Source: Trichomonas vaginalis G3 (lineage: Eukaryota; Parabasalia; Trichomonadida; Trichomonadidae). Taken from it: DNA of 64,000 nucleotides. Shown here piece by piece: positions 49,629-60,794 of the stretch. The notes under the pieces are model-generated. The model was not told the origin of the DNA. It did no database searches and saw only the letters and a program-made list of their open reading frames with translations. Made by a program: the position numbers and the translations under genes. Every line of letters begins with the position of its first letter. The first letter of the stretch is position 1. Location: assembly GCF_026262505.1 (NCBI RefSeq), contig NC_067205.1, positions 10,974,001 to 11,038,000 on the forward strand, in the 5' to 3' direction.

Positions 49629-50603
49629 CGTTTTATTCATACAACTTTAAATCTCGAACACATTTAGAGAGTGAGTATATCATTTTATTCTTGTTTTGAG
49701 TTTATTCTGATTCAAAATTGCAGTGAAAACAGAAGTTCACACATCATATCTGAATGTGAGCTCATCTATACTTATACGATCTCAATACCTCCACTCTAAG
49801 CATAAGAGGTGAAGTTATATAAAAATTATCAGATGTGTTGAAGTCTCAAAAGTATTGCCTGAATGCTTGTTTCATATTTGTCCAAGTAGTTTCAATGAAT
49901 AAATGTATTGTTTTTTATAATTTCGATTTATTTTTAGAAAATATTCAATATAAACCTTTATTGTGTTATTTACATCTCATAAATTCTCTGTCTAAATCAT
50001 ATAAAAGCGCGTTTTACCCCTATGAATCAAGAAATTCATTCAATATTCATGGTATATTTATTAAATTTATACGATTTACTAATAATCAATATTATATCCT
50101 CATAAATAGCAATATATTTTGGTAATCTATGATAATCATATACAATATTTGAAATCAAATTTTCATTAGTTTAGGTTCCTTGTTAATAGTAAACCATTAT
50201 ATTTATTACTAATAATAAAATCTATGTGTCGTATTGAAATTCAATAAAATTACTTATTCGGTCCAAAAAAACAAATTAGATAAAATTTTTCTTTTTTATG
50301 TAATTTTTGTTTTTCATTTTTCTCAAGATCCTAAGTTATGTTCTAACTTTTGACATCATATCCTATCATGCTAGGCTATATATTATAGCATATCCAAAAG
50401 GCAAGGAAATCTATCAGAGAAGCCTTTTTGACCTATCGTTGCCCTACCTCTTTTGAGCAGTGGTTAAAATCAACAATCGTCATGAAAAATGAAATGGACA
50501 TATGATAAGTAACAAACTACCATAAAAATTAAAATATTATAGTCAAATAATTTAGGGTATAAAAAAGGTTTAATAATATGCTTTACCAGGCACTATAAAC
50601 AAC

Positions 50604-51146
50604 TTAGTAAAAGTTAAAAGCGTCATCGAAACCAAAGTTGTCAGAAAAGGCGAAATCGAATGGATTATCTTCAACATCAATTTTTTCTGAGTTTTTGGAT
50701 TCGGGAGAAGAAACATCTGTCATTATGCTCTCCTGCTGAGGTTGATTCATAAACTCAGAACTTGCCATTGGCTGGAGAGCACGCTGGATCTTCGCAGATC
50801 GACGCTGTAACAGGCGATATCGATTTTTAAGGGAAACTTCTGGTCTGCCCTTGAAAGAAGTTGCGATGAATTTCCATTTTTGACCAAATTGAGCAACCAT
50901 GTCAATTAATTGTTGATCTTCTTGTTCGGTCCATTCTGATTTGTTTAAACCTGGCTGTAAATATGCGTGGTACCTATCCTTGCATTGTCTTGACGTTCTG
51001 TTACCTAACGCAAATGAAACAAGTTCCCAATTTACATTTTCACCTGCTGCGCTAACAAGAGCAAGGATCTGACGATCTTCTTCATCAGAAAACTTCACCT
51101 TGCGGCACTTAGGTTTATATTCTTGCTGAATGGGTGCTGGAGTCAT
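50604..51146 (-). CDS. R2R3 Myb-like transcription factor, 180 aa
   Basis: Two Myb repeats: R2 near residues 17-66 (KFSDEEDRQILALVSAAGEN, NWELVSFALGNRTSRQCKDR) and R3 near 71-118 (WTEQEDQQLIDMVAQFGQKW, recognition helix PEVSLKNRYRLLQRR). The first Trp of R2 is replaced by Phe, as often seen in trichomonad Mybs. The C-terminus is acidic and aromatic (NPFDFAFSDNFGFDDAFNFY), a likely activation region. Trichomonads have many such proteins and known ones (tvMyb1-3) control adhesin gene transcription. I start at MTPAPIQQEY rather than the Met 42 bp upstream, whose leader is AT-rich filler. Confidence 0.85.
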   Translation of the reverse strand: MTPAPIQQEYKPKCRKVKFSDEEDRQILALVSAAGENVNWELVSFALGNRTSRQCKDRYHAYLQPGLNKSEWTEQEDQQLIDMVAQFGQKWKFIATSFKGRPEVSLKNRYRLLQRRSAKIQRALQPMASSEFMNQPQQESIMTDVSSPESKNSEKIDVEDNPFDFAFSDNFGFDDAFNFY

Positions 51147-51470
51147 TAAAAATTTTGTAAATTTTTCAATAAATTCAATATAAATCAACGGTTATTATTT
51201 GGGAAGAATTGCTGGGAAAAAAGTAAATGAATTTATTTAACATTTTCAAAGACGTGTACGACCACACCATTTTATTAAGTTATTATTGATGATATTCATC
51301 CTCAAAACAATAAGACTCACGAAGAATTTTCGATTAAAAATCGTATTTACATTTTATTATTGATATATAAAGGAAAAACAATATACTGATAGAATTCTTC
51401 TTTACACATGAAATTTAATAAGTCATTTTATTGTCATAAATTAATTTCAATTATTTAATAACTTGAAGTC
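51147..51470. other. intergenic region upstream of the Myb gene
   Basis: AT-rich sequence with no frames; no clear initiator is visible before the chosen ATG. It ends at the target duplication of the next element. Confidence 0.5.
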
Positions 51471-51479
51471 ATACAGTTT

Positions 51480-52530
51480 AAGGGTTTCGTTTTGCTAAAA
51501 TTGTCACTTTTATAGCATATTTGTTTTTGGATGTTTTGCGAAACCAAAAAAAACTATGATATACAATGTGTGTGTAAAGAAAATACTTTATTTACTAGTT
51601 AAAAAATCATTTGGTATTGATCAAGTTATTTTTTCTGGATAAGATATTATATGGATAATTGGATAGAAAATACAATTATATAATCTTGTACCTGGTTTAA
51701 TTAAGCTAATTGTCATCAGAAACTTGTAATTTTTATGAATTTCAGATTTTCTTTTCATTACTGCTTTTCTTAATAGGTCAAGTTCTTATTTACGTTATAA
51801 AGTATGATATTTACAAATATCAAGTTATCATGTTTTTTGAGAAATTATGAGAAACAAACAAAAATGAAAAAGATAGGAATAGCAATGAATAGTGATGTGG
51901 GTATAGAAAATGTAAGAGATATGAATGCAAAGCAATCAGTATTTAGGACATTGACCATAGATTTCGAAAAAAAATGCTGCATATTGAGCGAAAACTATGA
52001 TTATATTATAAGGCTGTCATTTAAAGCATAATGAAACTATTCCCTTTTCATTTTAATCGAATAAGATAGTAAAGATTTTTGAATTAGCTAGAAACTGATG
52101 AGATGTTTTCACAAATCAGATTTTTAATCTCTATAATGCATAATTCACTCAATATCTCAATTTTGATATTGCGAGATATTTTTGCTATCGGTTTCGCAAT
52201 TTTGACACAATAGCAAGAGGGTTCTATAAGCATTATTATCAACGTAGAATCTGAATATCATATCAGAAAATGTCGCAAATCTGACATTTACCCGACCAAA
52301 TAGCAAAAATAATTGAATACTTTTCGCAAAAACTTTAAAAATCGATAAAAATATGAAATATAGATATTAAAGAGACTTTTTATATAATATTCATAAAGAT
52401 TTTCCAAAAATATGATACCGCAAAATTAAAAAAGTGACGTCTTGAGTGGAGTCAAAGGTCGAAATTGCTAGCTAAATGTTTTTTTAGCGAAATTGCGTAT
52501 TGTACGTTTTTTTCGCAAAACGAAAACCTT
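51480..52530. mobile_element. TIR element of 1.05 kb with 9-bp target duplication ATACAGTTT
   Basis: Ends AAGGGTTTCGTTTTGC (51480-51495) and GCAAAACGAAAACCTT (52515-52530), inverted with one mismatch in 16 bp. Direct repeats ATACAGTTT flank it (51471-51479, 52531-52539). A 9-bp duplication is typical of Mutator-like (MULE) elements, which are common in trichomonads. The interior has scattered TTTCGC/GCGAAA motifs and no transposase; a 75-codon frame (51804-52031) is probably chance. Nonautonomous. Confidence 0.7.
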
Positions 52531-52539
52531 ATACAGTTT

Positions 52540-53186
52540 AATTAAAATACTTTATTTATTTAATTCTATCACTCAAAAATGAAAATTGCCTTAATTGTTG
52601 AAATCGGTTCCGGATTGAAAAACATCTGATTATAATGATTTCATATTTGAACCAATCAATGAACATCACGAATAGTGTTATTACACTGAGTTCGGATAAA
52701 CGATTGTTGCGTTTCATGATTAATTTTTTATTTCATCTTTTGACTTTAATCTCTAAGCTTCTATTCATTCCATAACCTAAAATAGATCATACATACCAGA
52801 ATATAGCAATCAAATATGAATAATAGTAAGTTCATATGATTTATCTATTTACAAAGTTCAAAAATACTCTGAATTGAAGCTCCAGATAAATAAGATTAGG
52901 AAGACTTCCGTAAGATTGAAATGGTACTTCATATACTTCCATGTTTCATCATTCAGAAAGTGTCTTATTCTAATATATATATATAGGGTCACTTTCAATC
53001 ACATGACATCAATCTATAATTTTTTTTGACGCTCTAAAGGTTGATATTCTATTTTCACAGTGAAAAAAGCTAAGCACAAGTTATTCATACCTTAGCAAAT
53101 CATGGCATACGAAAAAATCAATCCAAGAATTATGTCTATGATATAAAAATATTTCTAATTAAAAAAACTTAAATTTTTTTACTGAT
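52540..53186. other. intergenic region
   Basis: AT-rich; a (TA) run near 52975-52985. No frames, RNA genes or repeats recognised. It lies 3' of the AP-3 delta gene. Confidence 0.6.
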
Positions 53187-55502
53187 TTACTTCTTCTCTT
53201 CGTTTGTCTTTCTAAGTCTTCTCTTTCCTGCCTTGATTACTCCAGGAACCTTGTGTTTGACCTCTTCAACCTGTGGTTTCTGTTCTGGTTCAGCCATTTT
53301 GAGAGGTTTCTTCTTTTCTTTCGGTTTTTCTTCCTCTTTCTTTTGTTTTGGTTTTTCCTCTGAAACTTGAGGTTTCTCAGTCAAATCAATGTTTGCGAAT
53401 GCGTCAGCCAAAGCGTCTTTCTTCTTCTCAGGCTGTGCACCGAACAATGGCTTCTTCGCAGCCTTGATGACGATGTTTGACCTGTCGACTTTCTTCGATT
53501 GTTTCCTGATCTTGATTTTCTTCGCTTTTTCTGGAGAAACTTCTTTGTATCCTTCAACCTTCTTGAGCTGTTCGGCTGTGGCTGCAACCAATGGATCAAC
53601 TGGACCATCTGTGTCTTCTTTGAGGAAGTCGTCGTCGTCATCTGCGACATCAAACGAAATTTCGACGTCTCCAGCAATTTCTTCTGGAACTTCAAGTGGA
53701 GGAAGTGTTTCTTCATCGTATTCGACTGTGAGTTTGTCTTTGAGCTCCTTGAATTCGGCGGAATCCTTGAGTTCCAGGAAAATTTCGACTAATTGAAGGG
53801 TTACATTGGCCAAATCTTGGACTTCGGCGTAGATACAGCTCTGGAATTGAGGAAGCCTTTCAGTGAAAAGCTTTTCAGCACTGGAAAATGATTCTGGTGT
53901 ATCACATCTGATGTAAAGTTTAAATGCAGTGGAAAGTGTACTCATTTGGACACGTTCGTCGCAGTAGAGCATATTCTCGTTCAAAATAATGTCCAATAAT
54001 GCAGCGTTCTGTGAATATTCCGCAATAATGTAAAGACATGTCAAAAGAAGACTTGTTGCGTCTCTGTAGTTCCTCATTCCGAGGATGTGGCCCATAGCAT
54101 CGACTAATGCTTCTCTGGTGGCCGGAACTCTGGTCGCTAAGTCCATGAATTGGTTGGATAAAATTTCGAAACAGGTAAACCCGCCTTCGTCGATGAAATC
54201 GAGTAAGACTTGGATATACCAGTTGAAATCAGAGACCAAAGCGTAATCGTTCTTCGAACAAATCTCGATAATTCTTGTAACAATTGTATTCTTGAAAGAA
54301 ACGGACAGAGAATCCTTGAAGGCCTGGAACATCTTTGCAACAATGCCATCAATGGTCTTAGAGTTGGCTAAAGCGATCAAAAGATCTAATGCCATCAATC
54401 TGACGACTTCATCGTTGCTGTCGAGGCATTGTGTGATGATTTCCTTGTTCTGGGCAACAAGCTTTGGCTGAATCTCCATTAACTTGATGAATAATCCCAA
54501 ACAAAGGAATCTGAGATTTGCATCTTGATGTTCAAGGAAATTCTGCATGCGTTGGGCAGCGTATGTCAAGAGGATAGTATTGGTAATTGGTACTTCGATG
54601 ATTGTCCTGACAACTTCGAACAAAACTGTAATAGAAGAAGTAGTTTCGAGAATATTCGTAAATGGATTGATCAGCTTCTTCGGGAGACGTGGCTCGACAT
54701 CGCAGAGCATGCGTAGAAGGTTAACAAGCTTGAGAAGGCACAAGTTTGACGCTGGATTGTCAAGCATTTTGTAAAGTTTCGGAATTAATGATGTAAAGTT
54801 GGAAGCGTTGTGGCGGCAGAACTCGGCCATGACATTGAGCGTAGCGAAAAGAACGCCTGGGTTTGTATCGTCTAATCTTGCCTTTAATGCCTGGAAACCT
54901 GTGCGAAGAGCATCAGGATACTTAAGGCAGATGCAGTAGAATGCTGTAATGGCCTTCTGGCGAACATCTGCTCTTGCAGATGACATAAACGAAATGACAT
55001 CATTGGCTATGTGCTGACAAATTGGAACTGAGAGGTATGATGTAACGCCACTCAAAACATGCGATGTGATTAGTGTGTTGTTAGTGGTAAGATCTTTGCG
55101 AACACGGTTTGTGGCCATAAGAACAACATCTGAGTTTTCATTCCATAAAAATCCAGAAGCTGTGTAGCAAAGCCTCTTGTTTGAGTACTCGTCGTTCGAC
55201 ATAACTTCAAGAATCATGAAGTCGGCCCATGTTGTGTCGTAACCGAGAAGATTTAAGTAAATAACTTGCTGAACTAAGACTCCTTTGTCTTCATCCTTGA
55301 AGACATTGGCGTTCTCTTGGATTTCGTGTGATAAATCTGCGACAAACTCGTCAGTTGTGTTGTTTAATGAAGCCTGAATATAATCGCGGACAACGTCAGC
55401 AAGAGAGCGCCTGATCAATTGCTTACTAGCCTTTTTGAGCTGCTCACCAGCTTTTTTGACTTGTTCTGTTGTCTTGGATGTAAATTCCTTGAATTGCTGC
55501 AT
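53187..55502 (-). CDS. AP-3 adaptor complex delta subunit, 771 aa
   Basis: Large subunit of the AP-3 vesicle coat, which sorts cargo from Golgi/endosomes to lysosome-like compartments. The adaptin N-terminal solenoid covers about residues 30-560 and carries the delta-type pattern: LLGYDTTWADFMILEVMS, ATNRVRKDL, the block ISFMSSARADVRQKA, then KYPDALR and EPRLPKKLINPFTN. The hinge beyond 600 is acidic (DVADDDDDF), then Lys/Glu-rich low complexity to the end. The separate ear domain of animal delta subunits is not evident, as in many protists. It is a single host gene with no operon partner, and the frame is open throughout. Confidence 0.85.
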   Translation of the reverse strand: MQQFKEFTSKTTEQVKKAGEQLKKASKQLIRRSLADVVRDYIQASLNNTTDEFVADLSHEIQENANVFKDEDKGVLVQQVIYLNLLGYDTTWADFMILEVMSNDEYSNKRLCYTASGFLWNENSDVVLMATNRVRKDLTTNNTLITSHVLSGVTSYLSVPICQHIANDVISFMSSARADVRQKAITAFYCICLKYPDALRTGFQALKARLDDTNPGVLFATLNVMAEFCRHNASNFTSLIPKLYKMLDNPASNLCLLKLVNLLRMLCDVEPRLPKKLINPFTNILETTSSITVLFEVVRTIIEVPITNTILLTYAAQRMQNFLEHQDANLRFLCLGLFIKLMEIQPKLVAQNKEIITQCLDSNDEVVRLMALDLLIALANSKTIDGIVAKMFQAFKDSLSVSFKNTIVTRIIEICSKNDYALVSDFNWYIQVLLDFIDEGGFTCFEILSNQFMDLATRVPATREALVDAMGHILGMRNYRDATSLLLTCLYIIAEYSQNAALLDIILNENMLYCDERVQMSTLSTAFKLYIRCDTPESFSSAEKLFTERLPQFQSCIYAEVQDLANVTLQLVEIFLELKDSAEFKELKDKLTVEYDEETLPPLEVPEEIAGDVEISFDVADDDDDFLKEDTDGPVDPLVAATAEQLKKVEGYKEVSPEKAKKIKIRKQSKKVDRSNIVIKAAKKPLFGAQPEKKKDALADAFANIDLTEKPQVSEEKPKQKKEEEKPKEKKKPLKMAEPEQKPQVEEVKHKVPGVIKAGKRRLRKTNEEKK

Positions 55503-55520
55503 TAAAAAAAATTTGAATAT

Positions 55521-55527
55521 AAAATGA
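55521..55527 (-). promoter_or_regulatory. initiator (Inr) for AP-3 delta
   Basis: On the minus strand TCATTTT, with its A at 55525, about 23 nt before the ATG at 55502. Confidence 0.5.
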
Positions 55528-55916
55528 TCGCTATAAACATGTCAAAAAATTAATTTGTTATAAAAACCAAGGATATATCTTGTACTTATTATAAGTTTTT
55601 TAAATATGGAAATTTAGAAAATATATGTTTATTAATACTGACGTGGATATATTCAATAAATGCGATTTTTTGAATGCGATGCGGAATAAATAATAATTAT
55701 GCCAGAAGAGTGGATCCGCAGATTTTCATATAAAATCACAATATCCGTGCATTCTATCATCAAAATTTCATTCTTCATCCTTCAAATCTATGAAATACAA
55801 TTTACACAATCAATATTCTGATCACTTTATTAATCAATGCATGAGACCTATAGATATGAGGAGAAGTCACTAGAAATCTTCAAAAAGCTGATCATAATCT
55901 TAGCTATATTTAGTTT
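55528..55916. other. intergenic region between AP-3 delta and the Pmp-like gene
   Basis: AT-rich with no frames or repeats recognised. Confidence 0.6.
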
Positions 55917-56750
55917 TTATAAGAGAATTAAAATAAACGACGAAAAACTCAATGAATACTTAGATACAGCATAAAATTTCATGTTACTGCATACATTTTT
56001 GTAATAGATTTTGCAAGGAATAATCAAGATTGTTTTGAATTCGCTAGTAGATATGCAGTTTGGCTTGATTACTAGATTCTGTTTTGTATCGTAGATGCAA
56101 GAATCAAGTGTGAGAGTTCCTTGTCGATAAAACATCATTTTATTTCCGACAATGCTCGAATTAGAAATAACATAGTTTTCGTTTGTATTGTAGAAATATA
56201 TAAGATAGTTATTTTTGTTCGAAATAATTAATAAGTGATCATAATTAATATGAACATTAGAATGGCCAAGAAGAGAATAACATGTATTATTAGTTAATGT
56301 CCAAAACTTTGAACTGCCACCTACTGAAACCCAAGCAGAGTGAAATATTGTTAAATCCGAAATTTTTGCTTGAGAAGAATTTGCATTCGTAAAATAAGCG
56401 GGCGATATATCGGCCACTATAAAATAATGGTAAGAATCACATCCAGAAAAACTCAGTTCGTTAAAAATATGAGAATTAAAAGATTTGTCTTGATTAATTG
56501 TAAGTATTATAGACATATAATCACTCTTACAATTGCAACATGATATAAAACTGCATGAAGCATTATTTCCTCTATGTAGGATGCAAGTTCCGCAAAGTTT
56601 TACACTTTTATAAGAATAATAAGAGGTTTTATAGCAGCGTTCAAAGTTACAATGTGAAACATGTAAATTAGACTCTGAATTCTCAATAAAAATAACTGCA
56701 CTACCTCCCTTGATATCAGAAAAGTGGGAGTTATGAATCAATTGCCACTT
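55917..56750 (-). pseudogene. 5'-truncated Pmp-like (beta-helix) surface protein gene
   Basis: About 275 codons open on the minus strand. It begins just after in-frame stops without an ATG, so the usual N-terminus and signal are missing. The first part, HNSHFSDIKGGSAVIFIENS, is the repeat style of the polymorphic-membrane-protein-like surface proteins of trichomonads. Several Cys, short Ser/Asn-rich strands and recurring FxxC patterns follow, as in a right-handed beta-helix. The end is hydrophobic (SLSFSSFILILL), which could be the remains of a membrane anchor. The 5' part and upstream region recur at 60795-61085. The first internal ATG is about 75 codons in, so an alternative short product cannot be excluded. 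Confidence 0.5.
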
Positions 56751-56753
56751 TTA

Positions 56754-57270
56754 CTATCACATCATTTTAGATAAGATTTTCATAGAAAAGGCCATCAATG
56801 CTAAATACTATGCACCATCGAGGCCATGTGATGATAGTGCTTTCTCATTTTTGATAAAGCAGTTGAAAATGATTTTAAATATGGTGAATTATCTCTCACT
56901 TTTAGAAATGATATGAAAAACAGATTTTTCCCTACTCCCTCTCATTTAGTATGATTGCTCATGATAGATCCATACTTGTTTTACATCAATTTGTGAAATC
57001 TTATCAAACTTAGCGAAAATAGGATGATCATTTGAAAACAAAGGCATACTACATTTGAGTAATTAAAAATATCAATTTTTTTCTGCTCCATAAAAATGAT
57101 TTTTTAAGGCTACACTTACGCCCATCTGTCTTTAATTCAAATTTCTGACAACTGCCGTGAAGCTTCAGTGAAAATTAACCTTAACCATCTGAATTGAAGG
57201 CCATGTCATAGGGGCGTAAGTGCACCCTTAAGGGAGATCACATCTTTGATATTTCATTTTTAAGTCTAAA
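56754..57270. other. intergenic region shared with the copy near 60795-61085
   Basis: Positions 56754-56905 belong to the sequence duplicated near 60910-61085, including GAGAGATAATNC-type and KNE..LS-like coding-style scraps. The rest is AT-rich without features up to the initiator at 57275. Confidence 0.5.
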
Positions 57271-57274
57271 AGTG

Positions 57275-57281
57275 TCACAGC
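57275..57281 (+). promoter_or_regulatory. initiator (Inr) for the ankyrin gene
   Basis: TCACAGC; the A at 57277 lies 24 nt before the ATG at 57301 and fits TCA(C/T)(T/A). Confidence 0.5.
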
Positions 57282-57300
57282 AAAAAATTTTACATATAAT

Positions 57301-60300
57301 ATGTCTCTTTCAGAGCAGCCATCAAATGAAAATTTGCGCAATTACAGTAACCATAAGCCAATTAAAGTATTCGAATACCCAGATCAAGCATCAAAAATTA
57401 TATTTGGTGTCAATTCCAATAATATTATACAAATATCTTCACAAATTATCGAATTAATAACAACCCACAAAATACCTATCCAAATGGTGCTATATTTGAT
57501 TGATATTTTTTCACAAATTCATGCTAAAGAAATTAAATTATTTTCAGAACTTTATCAAAAGATATCGAACGCATTTTCATACATAAATGAACCGAAAAAT
57601 AAGAGATTAGCGACGCTTCTATATTATCAAGGTTTCAAATTGGAAAACTTCGAACCTAAAATGAAAGAAGAAGAAATTATGAATTTATATCCAACAGATT
57701 CTCCTTTATACTACATTACATGGGATAAAGTTAATGATCTTAAGAGTAAATTCCCAAATCTTGGTATTAATCAGGAGATTGATGATATCACACCACTTGA
57801 CTGTGCAATTAGATATGGCTCAGAATTGTGTTTCAATTACTTGAAAAATTTAGGAGCTGAATACACTAAATACTCCGAAAAATATTGTGTTCAAGGCGGA
57901 AATAAAGAGATCTTTATGCAAATGATAGAAGAAGGTAAAACATTTGATAACATGATTAATACAGCATTGAATTATCGAAACTACGAAATTGCTGACTACC
58001 TTAAAACAAATTTTTATCAAACTCCCGATTCAATAACAGAAAGTATGTATTTCGGAAATTATGAAATTGCATCTTATTTACTTTCTAATGGAGAAGATAT
58101 CAACAAAATATATAATCTTTTTCATTTCATATTTATCATTGTTTTATCACATTCTCTTTCTTTCAATATTTATTGATGTTTTATGAAATTCTCTTTTCTT
58201 TTCATATTTATCAATGTTTTATGGCATTTTCTTTCTTTTCAGATTTATCACTGTTTTATGACATTCTCTTTCTTTTAATATTTATCATTGTTTTATAAAA
58301 TTGTCTTTCTCTCCATATTTATCATTGTTTTATTTCATTCTCTGTCTTTTCATATTCATCATTGTTTTATGGTATTATCTTTTTCTTCATATTTATCAAT
58401 GCTTTATGGCATTCTCTTTCTTTTTATGTTTATAATTGTTTTATAAAATTCTCTTTCTCTTCATATTTATAATTGTTTTATTACATTCTCTTTTATTTCA
58501 TATTTATCATTGTTCTATTACATTCTCATTCTCTTCATATATATCATTATTTTATGAAATTCTCTCGATATTAATGAATACCCTCTTAGTATTGCCATCA
58601 AAGCCAATTCAATCGAAATTGTCCAATTCCTAGTTGAGCATGGCGCAGATGTTAACATGAAACTTATTATCTTTCTTTTCATATTTAAAATTGTTTTATG
58701 AAATTATCTTTCATTTAAAATTGTTTTATGAAATTATCTTTCATTTAAAATTTATCATTGTTTTATGGCATTATCTTTCTCTTCATATTTATCATTGTTT
58801 TATTACATAATTTTTCTTTTCATATTTATCATTGTTTTATGGCATTATCTTTCTCTTCATATTTATCAATGTTTTATGACATTTTCTTTCTTTTCATATT
58901 TATATTTGCTTTATTTCAATCTCTTTCATTTCATGTTTATCATTGTTTTATAAAATTCTCTTTCTCTTCATATTTATAATTGCTTTATTACATTCTCATT
59001 CTTTTCTTATTTATCATTGCTGTATCACGTTTTCTTTATCTTCGTATTTATCATTATTTTATGAAATTCTCTCGATATTAATGAATACCCTCTTAGTATT
59101 GCCATCAAATCAAATTCAATAGAACTCGTCCAATTCCTAGTTGAGCATGATGCAGATGTTAACATGAAACTTATTCCCTTTCATTTCATATTTATTATTG
59201 TTTTATTTCATTCCATTTCTTTTCATATTTATCATTGATTTATAGCATTCTCTTTCTTTTCATATCTATATATGCTTTATGACATTCTCTTTCATTTCAT
59301 ATTTATCATTGTTTTATGACATTATCTTTCTCTTCATATTCATATATGCTTTATGAAATTCTATTTCATTTCATATTCATCATTGCTTTGTGGCATTTTC
59401 TTTCTTTTCATATTTATAATTGTTTTATGAAATTCTATTTCTTTTTATATTAATTATTGATTTATGACATTTTCCTTCTTTTCATAATTATCGTTGTTTT
59501 ATGGCATTTTCTTTATCTTCGTATTTATCATTGCTTGATAGGATTCTCTCGATATTAATGAATGTCCTCTTAGTATTGCCATCAAAGCCAATTCAATCGA
59601 AATTGTCCAATTCCTAGTTGAGCATGGCGCAGATGTTAACATGAAACTTATTATCTTTCTTTTCATATTTATTATTGCTTTATGGCATTATCTTTCATTT
59701 AATATTTATAATTGATTTATGGCATTATCTTTCTCTTCATATTTATCATTGTTTTATTACATAATTTTTCTTTTCATATTTATCATTGTTTTATGGTATT
59801 CTCTTTCTTTTAATATTCATCATTGTTTTATTACAATCTCTTTCTTTTCATATTTATTATTTTTTATTACATTCTCTTTCATTTAATATTTATCATTGTT
59901 TTATGAAATTATCTTTCTTTTCATATTTACCATTGTTTTATGGCATTCTCTTTCTTTTAATATTTATCATTGCTTTATTGCATTCTCTTTCTTTTCATAT
60001 TTATTATTTTTTTATTGCATTCTCATTCTCTTCATATTTATCATTGTTCTATACCATTATCTTTTTCTTCATATTTATCAATGTTTTATGACATTCTCTT
60101 TCTTTTCACATTTATCATTGTTTTATGACATTTTCTTTCTTTTCACATTTATCATTGTTTTATGACATTTTCTTTCTTTTCACATTTATCATTGTTTTAT
60201 GGCATTATCTTTCATTTCATATTTATCATTGTTTTACTTGAATCTCTTTCTTTTCATATTTATCATTGTTTTATAAAATTCTCTTTCATTTCATATTTAT

Positions 60301-60563
60301 CATTGTTTTATTACCTTCTCTTTCTTTTCATATTTATTAATGCTTTATCACATTATCATTCTTTTCATATTTATTATTGTTTTATTGCATTTTCTTTCTC
60401 TTCAAATTTATCATAGTTTTATTACATTCTCATTCTCTTCATATTTATCATTATTTTTTGAAATTCTTTTGATATTTATGAATGCCCTCTTCGTATTGCT
60501 AACAAGATTAAAGCAACAAATATTATCAAATTCTTAATCGAACATGGTGCTACAAATGACTAA
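57301..60563 (+). pseudogene. DUF3447/ankyrin-repeat protein gene split by minisatellite blocks
   Basis: The first 275 codons (57301 to about 58112) read as a typical trichomonad ankyrin protein: a helical N-terminus, then degenerate ankyrin units (LYYITWDKVNDLKSKFPNLG, DDITPLDCAIRYGSELCFNY). Beyond 58112 the frame enters a 37-bp minisatellite and stops at 58174-58176. Four further ankyrin units follow, each isolated by satellite: near 58567-58662, 59074-59169, 59551-59646 and 60471-60563. Three carry the core IEIVQFLVEH or a close variant; the last ends IIKFLIEHGATND and a stop, as natural family members end. The first three are in phase with the start, the last is not. No splice signals (GTAYGT, ACTAACACACAG) are seen at the block edges. 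Probably a gene ruined by satellite growth. Confidence 0.65.
58112..60470. repeat. 37-bp minisatellite in four blocks within the ankyrin gene
   Basis: Imperfect tandem units with cores such as TTTTATGGCATTATCTTTCT and TTCATATTTATCATTG, period about 37 bp, roughly 55 copies. Blocks: 58112-58566, 58665-59073, 59172-59550, 59648-60470. Units differ at several positions, so the array is not freshly made. Because 37 = 3x12+1, successive units shift frame. Confidence 0.85.
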
Positions 60564-60794
60564 TAATTCTATTTCCAATAGCATTATTATATATTATTAT
60601 AAATATTATATTGCTATTTAAAAATAAACATCTCATAATAATTTAATGTCAATTCCTTGCATTAATATACGAATTTAAAGATGATTACATATCTCATGGG
60701 ATCAATATTCATTTTTCAATATTCTTTCCCATCAAGACGATAGTCCCAATAATTTTGTATTGTTTTTGTTAGATTAGCAAGACATTTAAAATAT
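60564..60794. other. 3' flank of the ankyrin gene
   Basis: AT-rich sequence after the terminal ankyrin unit; an AATAAA-like stretch lies near 60620-60630. No other feature seen. Confidence 0.5.

Larger units (their letters stand above)
47052..50451. mobile_element. TIR element of 3.4 kb with 8-bp target duplication TTTGAGCA
   Basis: Inverted ends AGAGGTAGGGCAACGATAG (47052-47070) and its complement (50433-50451), 19 bp, perfect. Immediately outside is the direct repeat TTTGAGCA (47044-47051 and 50452-50459). An 8-bp duplication suggests a hAT-like or P-like transposon. The interior is very AT-rich and has no transposase-sized frame; the longest frames are under 100 codons (48430-48633, 49160-49429, 49835-50125) and look like chance. 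It carries several hairpins and one coding-like relic. Nonautonomous or decayed. Confidence 0.75.

Noticed and set aside
53389-53796. Plus-strand frames opposite the AP-3 delta tail
   Set aside because: Shadows of the Lys/Glu-rich coding sequence on the minus strand.
58430-60540. Several plus-strand frames of 60-100 codons rich in Phe, Ile and Leu
   Set aside because: They are translations of the 37-bp satellite and look like membrane proteins only because the satellite is T-rich.
57301-60563. Satellite blocks as ordinary introns of the ankyrin gene
   Set aside because: The conserved trichomonad splice motifs are not seen at block borders, and the last ankyrin unit is out of phase with the others; insertion or expansion of satellite is simpler.
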